A DNA stretch of 64,000 bases from Pelagibacteraceae bacterium (GTDB lineage: Bacteria > Pseudomonadota > Alphaproteobacteria > Pelagibacterales > Pelagibacteraceae): NCBI GenBank assembly GCA_002704145.1, contig PAFH01000001.1, forward strand, positions 1-64,000, written 5' to 3'. A program made the translations under genes and the position numbers. Under the pieces are notes generated by a model that saw nothing but the letters and a program-made list of their open reading frames with translations, did no database searches and had not been told where the DNA came from. The first letter of the stretch is position 1. Each line of letters begins with the position of its first letter. Shown here piece after piece: positions 1 to 10,468 of the stretch.

Positions 1-61
1 AAGCAAAAAACTGGCTAATCTCTTTATAGACAACCCTATAAATATCTGTATTTAATATTAT

Positions 62-2737
62 ATGAGCCAATTTTTGTTGACTGATATAAGAGCTAAATTT
101 CTCAACTATTTTAAGAATAATGACCATAAAATAGTAGACTCTAGTAATTTAGTACCAAATAACGATCCTACCCTGATGTTTACTAATTCTGGAATGGTTC
201 AATTTAAAAATGTTTTTACAGGTTTAGAAAAAAGACCTTATAAAAGGGCTACTACATCTCAAAAATGTGTAAGAGCTGGAGGAAAACATAATGACTTAGA
301 AAACGTCGGATATACTCCTCGACACCATACATTTTTTGAAATGCTAGGAAACTTTTCATTTGGTGATTATTTTAAAGAACAAGCCATAGAGCATGCCTGG
401 AAACTACTTACTAAAGATTTTGAATTACCAAAAGATAAATTATCAGTTACTGTTTTTCATGAAGATGATGAGTCTTTTAAACTATGGAAAAAAATTGCAG
501 GTTTAAGCGAAAATAAAATAATAAAAATTTCAACATCAGATAATTTTTGGTCTATGGGTGATACAGGGCCATGTGGTCCATGCTCAGAAATATTTTATGA
601 TCATGGTGAAAAACTTAGAGGTGGACCTCCAGGCAGTCCTCATCAAGACGGAGACAGGTTTATTGAAATATGGAATCTTGTCTTCATGCAGTATGAGCAG
701 ATTTCTAAAGGCAAAAGAATCGATTTACCTAAACCTTCTGTAGACACTGGAATGGGACTCGAAAGAATGACTGCAGTTCTTCAAGGTACACATGATAATT
801 ACAATATTGACCACTTTAAAAAAATCATATCTGCCTCCTCTGAAATAATCAAAACACCAATCAACGATAAAACAATTGCAAGTCACAGAGTAATATCTGA
901 CCACCTTAGAGCTAGTAGTTTTTTGATAGCAGAGGGTATTTTACCCTCAAATGAAGGGCGAGGCTATGTTTTAAGAAGAATAATGAGAAGAGGAATGAGA
1001 CATGCGCACTCTTTAGGAAGTAAGTCGCCTGTTTTTTATAAACTTTTTGATATTTTACTTAATGAAATGAATAGTAGTTACCCAGAACTAGCAACTGGTA
1101 AAGATCTTATAGTAGAAACTTTAAAAAATGAAGAAGAGAAATTCTCCTCTTTACTTGAGAGAGGTATGAAAATATTAGATGAAAACTTAGATAAAGTAAA
1201 AAATAATACATTACCTGGGGTAGTTGCTTTTAAATTGTATGATACTTACGGTTTTCCAATAGATTTAACTGAAGATATCTTAAGATCAAAAAATATTAAA
1301 GTCGATAACGTAGCTTTTGAAAAAGAAATGGAAAAAAGCAAAACGTTAGCTAGAGCTAATTGGAAGGGTTCTGGAGATAAATCAGTAGAAGAAAAATGGT
1401 TTAAAATAAGAGAAGAATTAAGCCCAACTGAATTTTTAGGTTATGAGTTTAATAAAGCAGAAGGAGTTGTTTTAAAAATTTCCAAAGGAAATAAATTTGT
1501 TGATAGTGCTAGTGCGGGCAGTGACATTGAAATCATAACAAATCAAACACCTTTCTATGGAGAGTCTGGAGGGCAAGTTGGGGATCAGGGAGTAATATTT
1601 AAATCAGATTGTAGAATTAATATTACTGACACACAAAAAAAAATGGGAGATCTTTTTGTTCATGTTGGAAAAATTGAATCTGGCACACTAAAAATTGGCC
1701 AAAGTGTTAATCTTGAGATAAATGTTGAAAATAGAAATAATTCTAAAGCTAACCATTCCGCAACACATTTACTACATGAGTCTTTGAGAAGGACCTTGGG
1801 TAAACATGTAACACAAAAAGGATCATTGGTTTCTCCAGAAAGACTTAGATTTGATTTTAGTCATAACAAACCAATTGAAAAAGAAGAGATGGTTAAAATT
1901 AACAAGGTCGTAAATGAAATAGTCGACGGATCTACAGAGGTACAAACAAGGATAATGACACCTAAAGAAGCAATAAAATTGGGCGCTTTGGCTCTTTTTG
2001 GAGAAAAGTATGGTGAAGAAGTCAGAGTAGTGTTTATGGGCAAAGAATCTAATGGTTTTTTTTCAATTGAGCTTTGCGGAGGAACACATGTAAAAAATAC
2101 AAAAGAAGTTGGTAAGTTTCAGGTTATTAGTCAGTCATCAATTGCTTCAGGAGTAAGAAGAGTCGAAGCTTTAAGGGATAAACAACTTGAAAAGTATGAG
2201 AATTTAAAAAAACAAGATGCGTCAACAAAAGAAAAAACAGGCAAAGATCAATTAGAAAAAATTAAAAAGGAACTACTAAGTTTCAAAATAAAACCTGAAT
2301 TTAAAGACAACAAAGACTTAAATGAAAATTTGAAAATTTTAACTAAACAATTAGATAAAATAAAAATTCAAAATGTTATTAAAGATAAGAATAAAAATAA
2401 GATTCTAGAAAAAAAGATTGGCAATTTTACATTAAGACAGCAAACTCTTTATGATTTTCCACCTAAAGAATTAAGGAGTGTTGTAGACCAAGGAAAAAAA
2501 GAAATTAAAAATGGTATAATTATAAGCATTTCAACTTTTGAAGAAAAAGTGGGAATTGCAATAGGAATTACTAATGATCTTGTTTCAAAATATGATGCAG
2601 TCAGTCTTGTAAAAATTGCTTCAGAAATACTTGGTGGAAAAGGAGGAGGAGGAAGAAAAGATTTTGCTCAAGCAGGTGGAGTCAATAGAAATAAAATAGA
2701 TGATGCTTTTAAAGCGATAGTAGATAAAATTAATTAA
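62..2737 (+). CDS. alaS: Alanyl-tRNA synthetase
   Basis: Charges tRNA-Ala with alanine and hydrolyses mischarged Ser/Gly-tRNA in the cytoplasm. The 891-residue product is full length for bacterial AlaRS. The class II catalytic domain lies at about residues 1-240, followed by the tRNA-recognition region, the editing domain with an HxxxH pair at H565/H569 and the CGGTH motif at C672-H676, then a linker and a C-Ala domain with a glycine-rich run ([13 protein letters not shown]) near residue 861. The stop overlaps that of convergent icd by 8 bp. The 61 bases upstream are AT-rich and show no clear Shine-Dalgarno; I see no gene in them. Identification is secure. Confidence 0.97.
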   Translation: MSQFLLTDIRAKFLNYFKNNDHKIVDSSNLVPNNDPTLMFTNSGMVQFKNVFTGLEKRPYKRATTSQKCVRAGGKHNDLENVGYTPRHHTFFEMLGNFSFGDYFKEQAIEHAWKLLTKDFELPKDKLSVTVFHEDDESFKLWKKIAGLSENKIIKISTSDNFWSMGDTGPCGPCSEIFYDHGEKLRGGPPGSPHQDGDRFIEIWNLVFMQYEQISKGKRIDLPKPSVDTGMGLERMTAVLQGTHDNYNIDHFKKIISASSEIIKTPINDKTIASHRVISDHLRASSFLIAEGILPSNEGRGYVLRRIMRRGMRHAHSLGSKSPVFYKLFDILLNEMNSSYPELATGKDLIVETLKNEEEKFSSLLERGMKILDENLDKVKNNTLPGVVAFKLYDTYGFPIDLTEDILRSKNIKVDNVAFEKEMEKSKTLARANWKGSGDKSVEEKWFKIREELSPTEFLGYEFNKAEGVVLKISKGNKFVDSASAGSDIEIITNQTPFYGESGGQVGDQGVIFKSDCRINITDTQKKMGDLFVHVGKIESGTLKIGQSVNLEINVENRNNSKANHSATHLLHESLRRTLGKHVTQKGSLVSPERLRFDFSHNKPIEKEEMVKINKVVNEIVDGSTEVQTRIMTPKEAIKLGALALFGEKYGEEVRVVFMGKESNGFFSIELCGGTHVKNTKEVGKFQVISQSSIASGVRRVEALRDKQLEKYENLKKQDASTKEKTGKDQLEKIKKELLSFKIKPEFKDNKDLNENLKILTKQLDKIKIQNVIKDKNKNKILEKKIGNFTLRQQTLYDFPPKELRSVVDQGKKEIKNGIIISISTFEEKVGIAIGITNDLVSKYDAVSLVKIASEILGGKGGGGRKDFAQAGGVNRNKIDDAFKAIVDKIN

Positions 2738-3944
2738 GTTTCTTTTTAAGGTTAGAGTTTATAGATTCTAAAAATTGATTAGTTGTTAAAAATTTTTGAT
2801 CTTTACTGATTAATATTGCTAAATCTTTGGTCATAGAACCGCTTTCAACTGTTTCAACACAAACTTTTTCAAGAGTTTCCGAAAATTTTATAAGCTCTTG
2901 ATTTTGATCAAGATTTCCTCTGTGGGATAAACCTCTAGTCCAAGCAAAGATAGAAGCTATAGGGTTTGTAGATGTTTCTTTTCCTGCTTGGTGTTGTCTG
3001 TAATGTCTAGTTACTGTTCCATGAGCTGCCTCAGCTTCAGCTATCTTTCCATCTGGTGTTCTCAGTACACTGGTCATTAACCCCAAAGAGCCATATCCTT
3101 GGGCAACAGTATCAGATTGAACATCTCCATCGTAGTTTTTGCAGGCCCAAATATATTTTCCACTCCACTTCATTGCACATGCAACCATATCGTCAATTAA
3201 TCTGTGTTCATAAGTTATTCCAGAGTTCTCAAATTTTTCACTAAACTCTTTTTGAAAAACTTCCTCAAATATGTCTTTAAATCTTCCATCATATGCTTTT
3301 AAAATTGTATTTTTTGTTGAAAAGTAGACTGGCCATTTTCTAAGGAGACCATAATTCAAACACGCTCTTGCAAAATCTTTTATAGAATTATCCAAATTAT
3401 ACATTGATAGCGCAATACCAGGTCCATCAAAATTGAAAACCTCATATTCAATTTTATCTTTTCCATTTTCTGACTCCCATTTGACTTTCATTTTACCTTT
3501 ACCTGGAACTTTAAAATCTGTCGCTTTGTATTGATCACCAAAAGCATGTCTTCCAATAATTACACTGTCTGTCCAATGAGGCACTAATCTAGGAACATTT
3601 TTACAAATTATTGGTTCTCTGAAGATTGTTCCACCGACAATATTTCTAATCGTACCATTGGGAGATCGCCACATTTTTTTTAGACTAAATTCTTTAACAC
3701 GTTCTTCATCAGGGGTAATCGTAGCACATTTTACACCTGCACCATATTTTTGAATCGCTTTAGCACAATCTATTGTAACCTGATCATTAGTTTTGTCTCT
3801 ATTTTCCATACCCAAATCATAGTATTTTAAATCAATATCCAGATAGGGTTTGATCAGTTTATCTTTTATAAAAGACCAGATTATTCTAGTCATTTCGTCA
3901 CCGTCTAGCTCCACTACAGGGTTTTTAACTTTAATTTTAGCCAT
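2730..3944 (-). CDS. icd: NADP-dependent isocitrate dehydrogenase (eukaryote-like type)
   Basis: Oxidatively decarboxylates isocitrate to 2-oxoglutarate in the TCA cycle, giving NADPH. The 404-residue protein matches the homodimeric IDH type shared by mitochondria and many Alphaproteobacteria rather than the E. coli type: N-terminal [11 protein letters not shown], then the phosphate/substrate segment SPNGTIRN and the C-terminal [14 protein letters not shown] coenzyme region. The ORF stays open 33 codons further upstream, but that stretch is hydrophobic junk overlapping psd; MAKIKV at 3944 is the family start. Gene is divergent from psd with about 70 bp between them, so a promoter pair must lie there. 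The stop interlocks with alaS. Confidence 0.96.
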   Translation of the reverse strand: MAKIKVKNPVVELDGDEMTRIIWSFIKDKLIKPYLDIDLKYYDLGMENRDKTNDQVTIDCAKAIQKYGAGVKCATITPDEERVKEFSLKKMWRSPNGTIRNIVGGTIFREPIICKNVPRLVPHWTDSVIIGRHAFGDQYKATDFKVPGKGKMKVKWESENGKDKIEYEVFNFDGPGIALSMYNLDNSIKDFARACLNYGLLRKWPVYFSTKNTILKAYDGRFKDIFEEVFQKEFSEKFENSGITYEHRLIDDMVACAMKWSGKYIWACKNYDGDVQSDTVAQGYGSLGLMTSVLRTPDGKIAEAEAAHGTVTRHYRQHQAGKETSTNPIASIFAWTRGLSHRGNLDQNQELIKFSETLEKVCVETVESGSMTKDLAILISKDQKFLTTNQFLESINSNLKKKLN

Positions 3945-4013
3945 AAAATAAAATTTAGATTGATTAAGCAAGATTTTTATACATATTAAGAAAAAATTAG
4001 CAAACTTAAAATT

Positions 4014-4664
4014 ATGTTTAATACGATTTTTCCGAAAATACATAAAGAAGGCTATAAATTTCTAGCAATTTCAATAATTGTGACATTCTTGATTTTACTT
4101 TTTTCAAATTTTCTAGGATTTGTATTTATTTTACTTACAATTTGGATTTACTATTTTTTTAGAGATCCTGAGAGACATTCTATAAATGATAACGATTTTT
4201 TAGTAAGTCCTGCAGATGGGTTGATAACAAATATTTCAGAACAAAAAGGTCCTACAGAGCTAGCATTAGAAAATACCTCTTATACTAAAATCAGTATCTT
4301 TATGAATGTATTTAATTGTCATGTTAATAGAACTCCTTTATCCGGTTCAGTAGAAGAGATAAACTACAAACCAGGTAAATTCTTGAATGCATCGTTAGAT
4401 AAAGCCAGTGAAGAAAACGAAAGAAATTACTATAAAATAAAATGTGACAAAACTAATGAAGAAATTGTCGTTGTTCAAATTGCTGGGTTAATTGCTAGAA
4501 GAATAGTGTGCGAGGTAGAGGAAAAACAAAAATTAAAACAAGGTCAAAAAATTGGCATGATACGTTTTGGCAGTAGAGTAGATGTTTATTTTAAAAATAA
4601 AAAGGTACTAGCACAGGTCGGACAAAACGTAGTTTCTGGAGAAAGCTTACTAGCTACAAGATGA
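4014..4664 (+). CDS. psd: Phosphatidylserine decarboxylase (short form)
   Basis: Makes phosphatidylethanolamine from phosphatidylserine at the inner membrane. The 216-residue length fits the short Psd family. Two hydrophobic segments near the N-terminus (about residues 17-45) anchor it. The self-cleavage site is in RFGSR, with G186-S187; the serine becomes the pyruvoyl cofactor. Catalytic-region motifs PADG (about 65) and NVFNCHVNR (about 98) are present. It overlaps pssA by 4 bp (ATGA), so the two successive-step enzymes are almost certainly co-translated; substrate synthase and decarboxylase are thus paired in reverse pathway order. Confidence 0.95.
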   Translation: MFNTIFPKIHKEGYKFLAISIIVTFLILLFSNFLGFVFILLTIWIYYFFRDPERHSINDNDFLVSPADGLITNISEQKGPTELALENTSYTKISIFMNVFNCHVNRTPLSGSVEEINYKPGKFLNASLDKASEENERNYYKIKCDKTNEEIVVVQIAGLIARRIVCEVEEKQKLKQGQKIGMIRFGSRVDVYFKNKKVLAQVGQNVVSGESLLATR

Positions 4665-5455
4665 TGCAAGAAAATAATAAATTCAAATTAGTATCATCTA
4701 AAAAAACCAGATACCTACTACCAAATATTTTAACTTTAGGAGGAGTATGTCTTGGTATAAGTTCAATAAAATTTTCAATTGATGGTAATTTTAGCTTAGC
4801 CGTCATATTTATTTTATTAGCCGCAATATTAGATGCTTTAGATGGAAGAATTGCTAGATTAATCAAAGGAACCTCTGAATTTGGAAAAGAATTAGACTCC
4901 TTAACAGATTTTGTAAGTTTCGGAATAGCGCCAGTTTTTATTTTATACTTTTGGGAATTGTCTAGTTATGGCAAATTAGGCTGGGCTATTATTTTGATAT
5001 ACTCTGTATGCTGTGTTTTAAGACTAGCAAGATTTAATTTGACCAGCGTTGATAAAAAACAAATTTGGAAAGCAAACTATTTTGAGGGAGTTCCTTCCCC
5101 TGCAGGAGGAATTTTAATTTTAATCCCTTTAATTTTTGAATTAGCTGATTTAAATATAGGCTTTCAAATTAATAACATTACCCCATATTTTACTTTTTTA
5201 GTGGCAATTTTATTAGTAAGTAAAATTCCAACCTTCTCTTTTAAAAAAATATCTATTTCACCAAAAACAACTGTTTTTATTTTGTTGGCTATAGGCACGA
5301 TTTTTATTTCTTTATTGTTTTATACATTTAAAACGCTTTTAATCTTTAGCGCAATATACTTAATCTTGATACCTATTAGTTTTTTTATGTATAGAAACAG
5401 ATCTAAGAAAGAAATTTGGGAAACATCTGAAGAAGATCATGAAGATGTTTTATAA
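4661..5455 (+). CDS. pssA: CDP-diacylglycerol-serine O-phosphatidyltransferase
   Basis: Forms phosphatidylserine from CDP-diacylglycerol and serine; the product feeds Psd encoded just upstream. The CDP-alcohol phosphotransferase signature is complete: D58, D61-G62, A65-R66, G75, D79 and D83 in the expected spacing. The 264-residue protein has about eight hydrophobic segments, with a charged, acidic C-terminus (EEDHEDVL). Two adjacent ATG codons (4661, 4664) are possible starts; 4661 gives the ATGA overlap with psd. Its stop overlaps the rlmE start (TAATG), making a psd-pssA-rlmE unit. Confidence 0.95.
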   Translation: MMQENNKFKLVSSKKTRYLLPNILTLGGVCLGISSIKFSIDGNFSLAVIFILLAAILDALDGRIARLIKGTSEFGKELDSLTDFVSFGIAPVFILYFWELSSYGKLGWAIILIYSVCCVLRLARFNLTSVDKKQIWKANYFEGVPSPAGGILILIPLIFELADLNIGFQINNITPYFTFLVAILLVSKIPTFSFKKISISPKTTVFILLAIGTIFISLLFYTFKTLLIFSAIYLILIPISFFMYRNRSKKEIWETSEEDHEDVL

Positions 5456-6081
5456 TGAAAAAATCAAAAAGAGCAAAAAAAAGCAATTCGTGGAAGATCA
5501 AACAGCACAGAGATCAGTTTTTTAAAAAATCTAAAACTTTAGGTTATCGATCAAGATCAGCTTTTAAATTGGTTGAACTAAATAAAAAATTTAAATTTAT
5601 AAAAAAAAATACTTACTTATTAGATATAGGAGCTTACCCAGGCGGCTGGTCTCAAGTTTCAAGTAAAATGATCAAATCTGGAAAAATATTAGCCATAGAC
5701 CTTAAAAAGATGGATAGAATTCAAAATGTATCATTTTTTCAATCTAATTTTTTTAAACAAGAAGCTAAAGATAGAATATCAAGTTTTTTTGGAAAAAAAA
5801 TAGATGTTATTCTCTCTGACATGGCTGCTGATACTACTGGTAATAGAACACTAGATTGTATTAGAACAAATCAATTATGTGCAGAAGTAATCGATTTTTC
5901 ATCAAGAAATTTGAAATCAAATGGTGTCTTAGTTACAAAAATATTTATGGGTCAAGATTTTGTGGAAACAAAAGATTTGGCTAAATCTAAGTTTAAAAAA
6001 GTACAATTTTTCAAGCCAGAGTCTAGCAGAAACGAATCAAGAGAAAGTTATTTACACTGCGCCATATTAAAGACTTTATAA
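5455..6081 (+). CDS. rlmE: 23S rRNA (uridine-2552-2'-O)-methyltransferase
   Basis: FtsJ/RrmJ family enzyme that methylates the ribose of U2552 in the ribosomal A-loop using S-adenosylmethionine. The 208-residue protein has a lysine-rich N-terminal RNA-binding stretch, then YRSRSAFKL, the SAM motif LLDIGAYPGGWSQ (about residues 55-67), SDMAADTTG and the downstream LVTKIF and ESRESYLHC segments, which supply the K-D-K-E catalytic set known for the family. The start codon overlaps the pssA stop (TAATG). Linking a rRNA methylase to phospholipid genes looks like simple operon packing rather than function. Confidence 0.94.
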   Translation: MKKSKRAKKSNSWKIKQHRDQFFKKSKTLGYRSRSAFKLVELNKKFKFIKKNTYLLDIGAYPGGWSQVSSKMIKSGKILAIDLKKMDRIQNVSFFQSNFFKQEAKDRISSFFGKKIDVILSDMAADTTGNRTLDCIRTNQLCAEVIDFSSRNLKSNGVLVTKIFMGQDFVETKDLAKSKFKKVQFFKPESSRNESRESYLHCAILKTL

Positions 6082-6107
6082 ATTTTAAAAATTGTATATA
6101 AGTTTAT

Positions 6108-7187
6108 ATGGAAGCAATTAAAGAAGCATTAACTTTTGATGATGTACTGTTACTACCGAGATTTTCAAAAGTTTTACCGTCAGAAACAAATATTTCCTTA
6201 AACTTAACAAAAAATATTAAATTAAGTTCACCATTTTTATCTTCAGCAATGGATACTGTTACGGAGTCTAAAATGGCAATAGCTATGGCAAAGTCAGGTG
6301 GTATAGGGATAATACACAGAAATTTAAATATAAAAAAACAATGTCAGGAAGTTAAAAAAGTAAAAAAAAATAATCTATTTGTTGGAGCCGCTATAGGCAC
6401 GAGCTCAGAGGATCTAAATAGATCTAAATCTTTAATTAATAATGGTGTAGACCTTCTAGTAATTGATACAGCTCATGGTCATAGTGAAAAAGTTTTAAAA
6501 ATTTTATCAAAATTAAAAAAAATTAATAAAAGAATTCCAGTTTGCGTAGGCAATGTAGCAACAGGGGAGGCTGCAAAAAAATTATACAACTCAGGAGCAG
6601 ATATAATTAAAGTTGGAATTGGTCCTGGTTCAATTTGTACAACTCGTATGGTAGCCGGTATAGGCGTTCCACAAATTACGGCAGTCCGAGAAGTTAGTAG
6701 AATTTTAAAAGGTAAAAATATTAAAATAATATCTGACGGTGGAATAAAATTTTCAGGCGATATAGCGAAGGCAATGGCAGCAGGAGCTGACGCTATAATG
6801 ATGGGATCAATATTTGCTGGCACGGAGGAAAGCCCTGGTAAAAAATTTAAGATAAAAAATAAATTTTATAAAATTTATAGAGGGATGGGATCAATAGGTG
6901 CAATGTCAGCTGGATCTTCAAATAGATATTTTCAAAAAAATTATAAAGATAAATCAAAATTTGTACCTGAAGGAGTAGACGGTAGAGTAGAATATAAAGG
7001 CAGTGTATCTAAAATAATATATCAATTAAAAGGAGGGTTGAGATCTTCAATGGGGTATATAGGAGCAAAAAAACTAAGTGATATTAAAAGAAATGCTAAA
7101 TTTATAAAAATAACTAAAGCAGGATTTTATGAAAGCATGGTACACAGTGTTGAAATGATAGAACCAACATTAAATTACAAATTATAG
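6108..7187 (+). CDS. guaB: IMP dehydrogenase lacking the CBS domains
   Basis: Converts IMP to XMP with NAD, the committed step to GMP; the next enzyme, guaA, is two genes downstream. At 359 residues it is about 130 shorter than the usual 480-490. The barrel is complete: SSAMDTVTE, AHGHS, the catalytic-cysteine loop GPGSICTTR (C177), SDGGIKFSGDIAKA, and the flap YRGMGSIGAMS with GSSNRYFQ. What is absent is the paired CBS regulatory module that normally sits in the barrel after GIIHRNL; here that motif runs straight into a 15-residue lysine-rich link and FVGAAIG. No frameshift or broken codon marks the junction, so the deletion looks native. It should lack CBS-mediated nucleotide allostery. Confidence 0.94.
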   Translation: MEAIKEALTFDDVLLLPRFSKVLPSETNISLNLTKNIKLSSPFLSSAMDTVTESKMAIAMAKSGGIGIIHRNLNIKKQCQEVKKVKKNNLFVGAAIGTSSEDLNRSKSLINNGVDLLVIDTAHGHSEKVLKILSKLKKINKRIPVCVGNVATGEAAKKLYNSGADIIKVGIGPGSICTTRMVAGIGVPQITAVREVSRILKGKNIKIISDGGIKFSGDIAKAMAAGADAIMMGSIFAGTEESPGKKFKIKNKFYKIYRGMGSIGAMSAGSSNRYFQKNYKDKSKFVPEGVDGRVEYKGSVSKIIYQLKGGLRSSMGYIGAKKLSDIKRNAKFIKITKAGFYESMVHSVEMIEPTLNYKL

Positions 7188-7189
7188 AT

Positions 7190-7606
7190 ATGATATTTTT
7201 AAAAATAATTTTTTTCATTTTTTTAATGACTAACAATTTATTCGCTAACAATAAATTTTATGAGGAGGGTCTTGTATTTTTTAATGATAAAAAATTTAAA
7301 AAGGCAAAATTTAAGTTTGAACAAGATATTGTTTTTAATCCAAAAAATAAAAAATCTTATTTATACCTTTCTAAAATATTCAAGGAATTGAACGAAAAAG
7401 AATTAGAAAAAAAAAATTTAAATACTGTCATTTTACTTGATCCATCAAATGAAGAGGCTACATACAATCTTGCTAAACTAAAGTTAAGCGAGTCAGATTT
7501 TACTGGTAGCAAGAAATTAATTGATGGTTTAATTGTTTTTTGTAAAAAATATTGCAAAGAAAGCAAAGAACTCAAAGTAGAAATAGAAAAATCATTAAAG
7601 AAATAA
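7190..7606 (+). CDS. Small secreted TPR-like protein
   Basis: A 138-residue protein with an N-terminal hydrophobic signal peptide ending near LFANNKF (about residue 21), followed by helical repeats of tetratricopeptide character (for example FYEEGLVFFNDKKFKKAKFKFEQ and pairs around residues 55-105). It is likely periplasmic and probably a protein-interaction module. It lies 2 bp after guaB and abuts guaA directly, so it is transcribed with the guanine genes, though nothing suggests a metabolic role. No specific family assigned; it may be diverged from TPR envelope proteins. Confidence 0.6.
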   Translation: MIFLKIIFFIFLMTNNLFANNKFYEEGLVFFNDKKFKKAKFKFEQDIVFNPKNKKSYLYLSKIFKELNEKELEKKNLNTVILLDPSNEEATYNLAKLKLSESDFTGSKKLIDGLIVFCKKYCKESKELKVEIEKSLKK

Positions 7607-9168
7607 ATGCTATTCCAAAATCGTAAGGAAAAAATAATTATTGTAGATTTTGGCTCTCAAGTGACAAAACTTATAAGTAGAAGGACAAGAGATTTAAGTG
7701 TTTATTCAGAAATTTTAACAATTCAAGATTTACATAACATTAAAAATTTTGAAAAAATTAAGGGGATAATTTTATCAGGTGGTCCATCAACAGTAACAAA
7801 AAAAAAATATCCTAGTATTCCTAAAAAGATTCTCCAACAAAAAATTCCTATTTTAGGAATTTGTTATGGACTTCAATTAATATCAAAGATTTTTGGTGGT
7901 TCAATTAAGTCATCCAAAAAAAGAAGGGAATTTGGCAGGGCGCTTATCTATAAAAAAAAAATTCTTTATTAACTAAAAATTTTTTTAAAGGAAAATATCA
8001 ATCTGTTTGGATGAGTCATCAGGATGCTGTTGTTAAATTACCAAAAGGTTTTTCTAGAGTTGCTTCGACTCATGAATCTAGGTTAACAATTGTAGAAAAT
8101 ACGAAGAATAAGATCTACGGAGTTCAATTTCACCCTGAGGTCACACACACTCAAAATGGTATAGAAATTTTACGAAATTTTCTATTTGGAATTTGTAAGA
8201 TAAAAGATAAATGGCACGTTGCTTCAGAAAAAACCCGACTTATAGAAGATATTAAGAATACAGTTAAAAATGACAAAGTAATTTGCGCACTCTCAGGAGG
8301 AGTAGATAGTAGCGTTGTAGCTCTACTAGTAAATAAGGCAATTAAAAAAAATCTTATTTGTATTATGGTTGATACAGGGTTAATGAGAAAAAATGAATTT
8401 AAATATTCATATAGATTATTTAAAAACCAATACAAACTAAATGTAAAATTAATAGATGCTTCAAATTTATATTTAAAAAAACTTAAAAATATAAACAGCC
8501 CCGAAAAAAAAAGAAAAATAATTGGCAATTTATTTATAAAAATATTTGAAAAGGAGGCTAAAAAAATTAAAAATATAAAATACCTTGCCCAAGGCACTTT
8601 ATATCCTGATATTATTGAGAGTAGATCATCAACTGGTAGCCAAACTTCTAAAATTAAGTCTCACCATAATGTTGGTGGGTTACCAAAAAAAATGAATTTA
8701 AAATTAATTGAGCCCCTTAAAGAATTTTTTAAAGATGAAGTAAGAAATTTGGGAAAATCGTTAAAATTAAAAGATGATATTAGAAACAAACATCCATTTC
8801 CAGGACCAGGCCTTGCTATTAGAATTATTGGTAAAATTACATCTGAGAAAATTAAAATTTTAAAAGAGGCTGACTACATTTTTATCAATGAGTTAATAAA
8901 AAATAATTTATACGATAAAATTTGGCAAGCATATGCAGGTCTGTTGCCAATGAAAACTGTAGGAGTTATGGGAGACTCAAGAACTTATGAATATACATGT
9001 TTGTTAAGAGCTGTAATATCAGAGGATGGAATGACGGCTGACTATTTTAGTTTTCCTAAGCAATTTTTAGATAAAATCTCAAATAAAATTGTTAATGGTG
9101 TACCAGGCATTAATAGAGTGGTATATGATATAACTTCTAAACCACCTAGCACTATAGAGTTAGAATAA
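7607..9168 (+). CDS. guaA: GMP synthase (glutamine-hydrolysing), frame broken at a 10-A run
   Basis: Aminates XMP to GMP. The N-terminal glutamine amidotransferase (nucleophile C86 in LGICYG; FHPEVTH downstream) and the ATP-pyrophosphatase P-loop (ALSGGVDSS) plus the C-terminal dimerisation domain ending PPSTIELE are all present, but in two frames. Frame 1 stops at 7972; the rest continues one frame back, readable from about 7960 as [20 protein letters not shown]. The switch falls at the ten A at 7952-7961; eleven A (or -1 slippage) would give one 520-residue protein, near the usual 525. The gene is essential for guanine nucleotides, so real inactivation is unlikely; a homopolymer miscall or polymerase slippage is more plausible. 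It overlaps the panB start by 1 bp. Confidence 0.9.
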
Positions 9169-9950
9169 TGTTAAATAAAATTGGAAAAATTTTAAAAAAA
9201 AAGAATAGAAAAAAAATTGTAACTCTGACGGCATATTCTAAAAATATTGCACAAATACTGGATAAATACTGTGATATAATTCTTGTTGGAGACTCTCTTG
9301 CAAATGTTTTATATGGTATGAAAAATACTCATAAAATTTCTCTTGATACAATAATTCAACATGCTGTGAGTGTAAGAAAAGGAACAAAAAAATCTCTTTT
9401 AGTAGTTGATATGCCTAAAGGATCATACAAAAATCCATTTCAAGCTAAAAAAAATGCTCAATTAATTGTAAAAAAAACTAAATGTGATGCTGTGAAAATA
9501 GAAAGCAACAATAAAAATTTTAAAATAATTAAAGAAATTATAAAAGCTAAAATACCAGTAATGGGACATATAGGATATACGCCACAATTTAAAACAAAGT
9601 TTAATGTTGAAGGTAAAAACAACAATGAAATAAAAAAATTAATTAAAGAAGCGTTATCGATACAAAATGCCGGAGCATTTTCAATAGTATTAGAATGTTT
9701 AACACCACATACAGCCAAAAAAATAACTAAATTACTGTCTATACCTACAATCGGTATTGGTTCATCTTCGCATTGTGATGGGCAAGTTCTTGTAACAGAT
9801 GATATTCTTGGATTAAGTGGATTTTATCCGAAGTTTGTCAAAAAGTATGTTAATTTAAATTTAATAATAAAAAAAGCAGTGAAAAAATACAGCAAAGAAG
9901 TCAAAGCAAAAGTGTTTCCTAATAACAATAATTTTTTATATGGAAAATGA
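9168..9950 (+). CDS. panB: 3-methyl-2-oxobutanoate hydroxymethyltransferase
   Basis: Ketopantoate hydroxymethyltransferase, first committed step of pantothenate (coenzyme A precursor) synthesis, using methylene-tetrahydrofolate. The 260-residue TIM-barrel protein shows the family marks: VTLTAYSKN at the N-terminus, the metal-ligand VGDSLANVLYG, DMPKGSY, MGHIGYTPQ, the general-base region VLECLTPH and the glycine-rich IGIGSSSHCDGQVLV. Start overlaps the guaA stop by one base, and its own end overlaps the next gene by 11 bp, so it is embedded in the same transcription unit. panC is not nearby. Confidence 0.95.
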   Translation: MLNKIGKILKKKNRKKIVTLTAYSKNIAQILDKYCDIILVGDSLANVLYGMKNTHKISLDTIIQHAVSVRKGTKKSLLVVDMPKGSYKNPFQAKKNAQLIVKKTKCDAVKIESNNKNFKIIKEIIKAKIPVMGHIGYTPQFKTKFNVEGKNNNEIKKLIKEALSIQNAGAFSIVLECLTPHTAKKITKLLSIPTIGIGSSSHCDGQVLVTDDILGLSGFYPKFVKKYVNLNLIIKKAVKKYSKEVKAKVFPNNNNFLYGK

Positions 9951-10440
9951 AGAAAAAATAAGTTTTTTAAAAACATTAATAGTTTTTTATGAAAATAATA
10001 AAACTACTCTTGTCGTTTTAGCAACTATCGTAGTTCTTTCTATTTTGTCATTAAATTATTTAAATTATCACAAAAAAAACGAAAATATAAAGATTTCTGA
10101 AAAATATGTTAAAGCAGGAATTTATCTTACATTAAATAAAAAAAAGGACTCTAGGGCTATTTTAAAAGAAATTATAGAAAGTCACAATAAATTTTATTCA
10201 ATTTTATCTTTAAACACAATTATTGATAACAATCTTGAAAAAAATAATGAAGAAGTTCTTAAACTTTTTGAAATTGTAGAAAATACTAGTAAAGAAAAAG
10301 AACAAAATAATTTAATTAAATTAAAAAAAGCTTTATTTTTGATAAAAATTTCTAGAGAAGAAGAAGGAAAAATTATTTTAAATGAAATTGTTTCGGATGA
10401 CTCAATATGGAAAGAAACTGCATCAGAAATTTTAGAATAA
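9940..10440 (+). CDS. YfgM-like membrane-anchored TPR protein
   Basis: A 166-residue protein with one transmembrane helix (about residues 20-41, TTLVVLATIVVLSILSLNYL) after a short cytoplasmic N-terminus, then a lysine/glutamate-rich helical domain of tetratricopeptide character. Placement directly before bamB matches the conserved yfgM-bamB arrangement of Proteobacteria. YfgM-type proteins in E. coli associate with the SecYEG translocon and periplasmic chaperones; the same role is inferred here from topology and position, since primary sequence is very diverged. Confidence 0.65.
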   Translation: MENEEKISFLKTLIVFYENNKTTLVVLATIVVLSILSLNYLNYHKKNENIKISEKYVKAGIYLTLNKKKDSRAILKEIIESHNKFYSILSLNTIIDNNLEKNNEEVLKLFEIVENTSKEKEQNNLIKLKKALFLIKISREEEGKIILNEIVSDDSIWKETASEILE

Positions 10441-10468
10441 TAAATTAAAATCTTATTATCTTAAATTA

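Noticed and set aside
1..61. End of an upstream gene
   Set aside because: No frame gives a recognisable protein end; short AT-rich leader only.
3945..4043. Upstream extension of icd by 33 codons
   Set aside because: Hydrophobic, overlaps the psd start, and MAKIKV is the family N-terminus.
6479..6823. 114-codon minus-strand ORF
   Set aside because: Antisense to the guaB barrel; repetitive Ala/Ile/Pro composition mirrors the coding strand.
8151..8597. 148-codon minus-strand ORF
   Set aside because: Antisense to guaA; no family resemblance.
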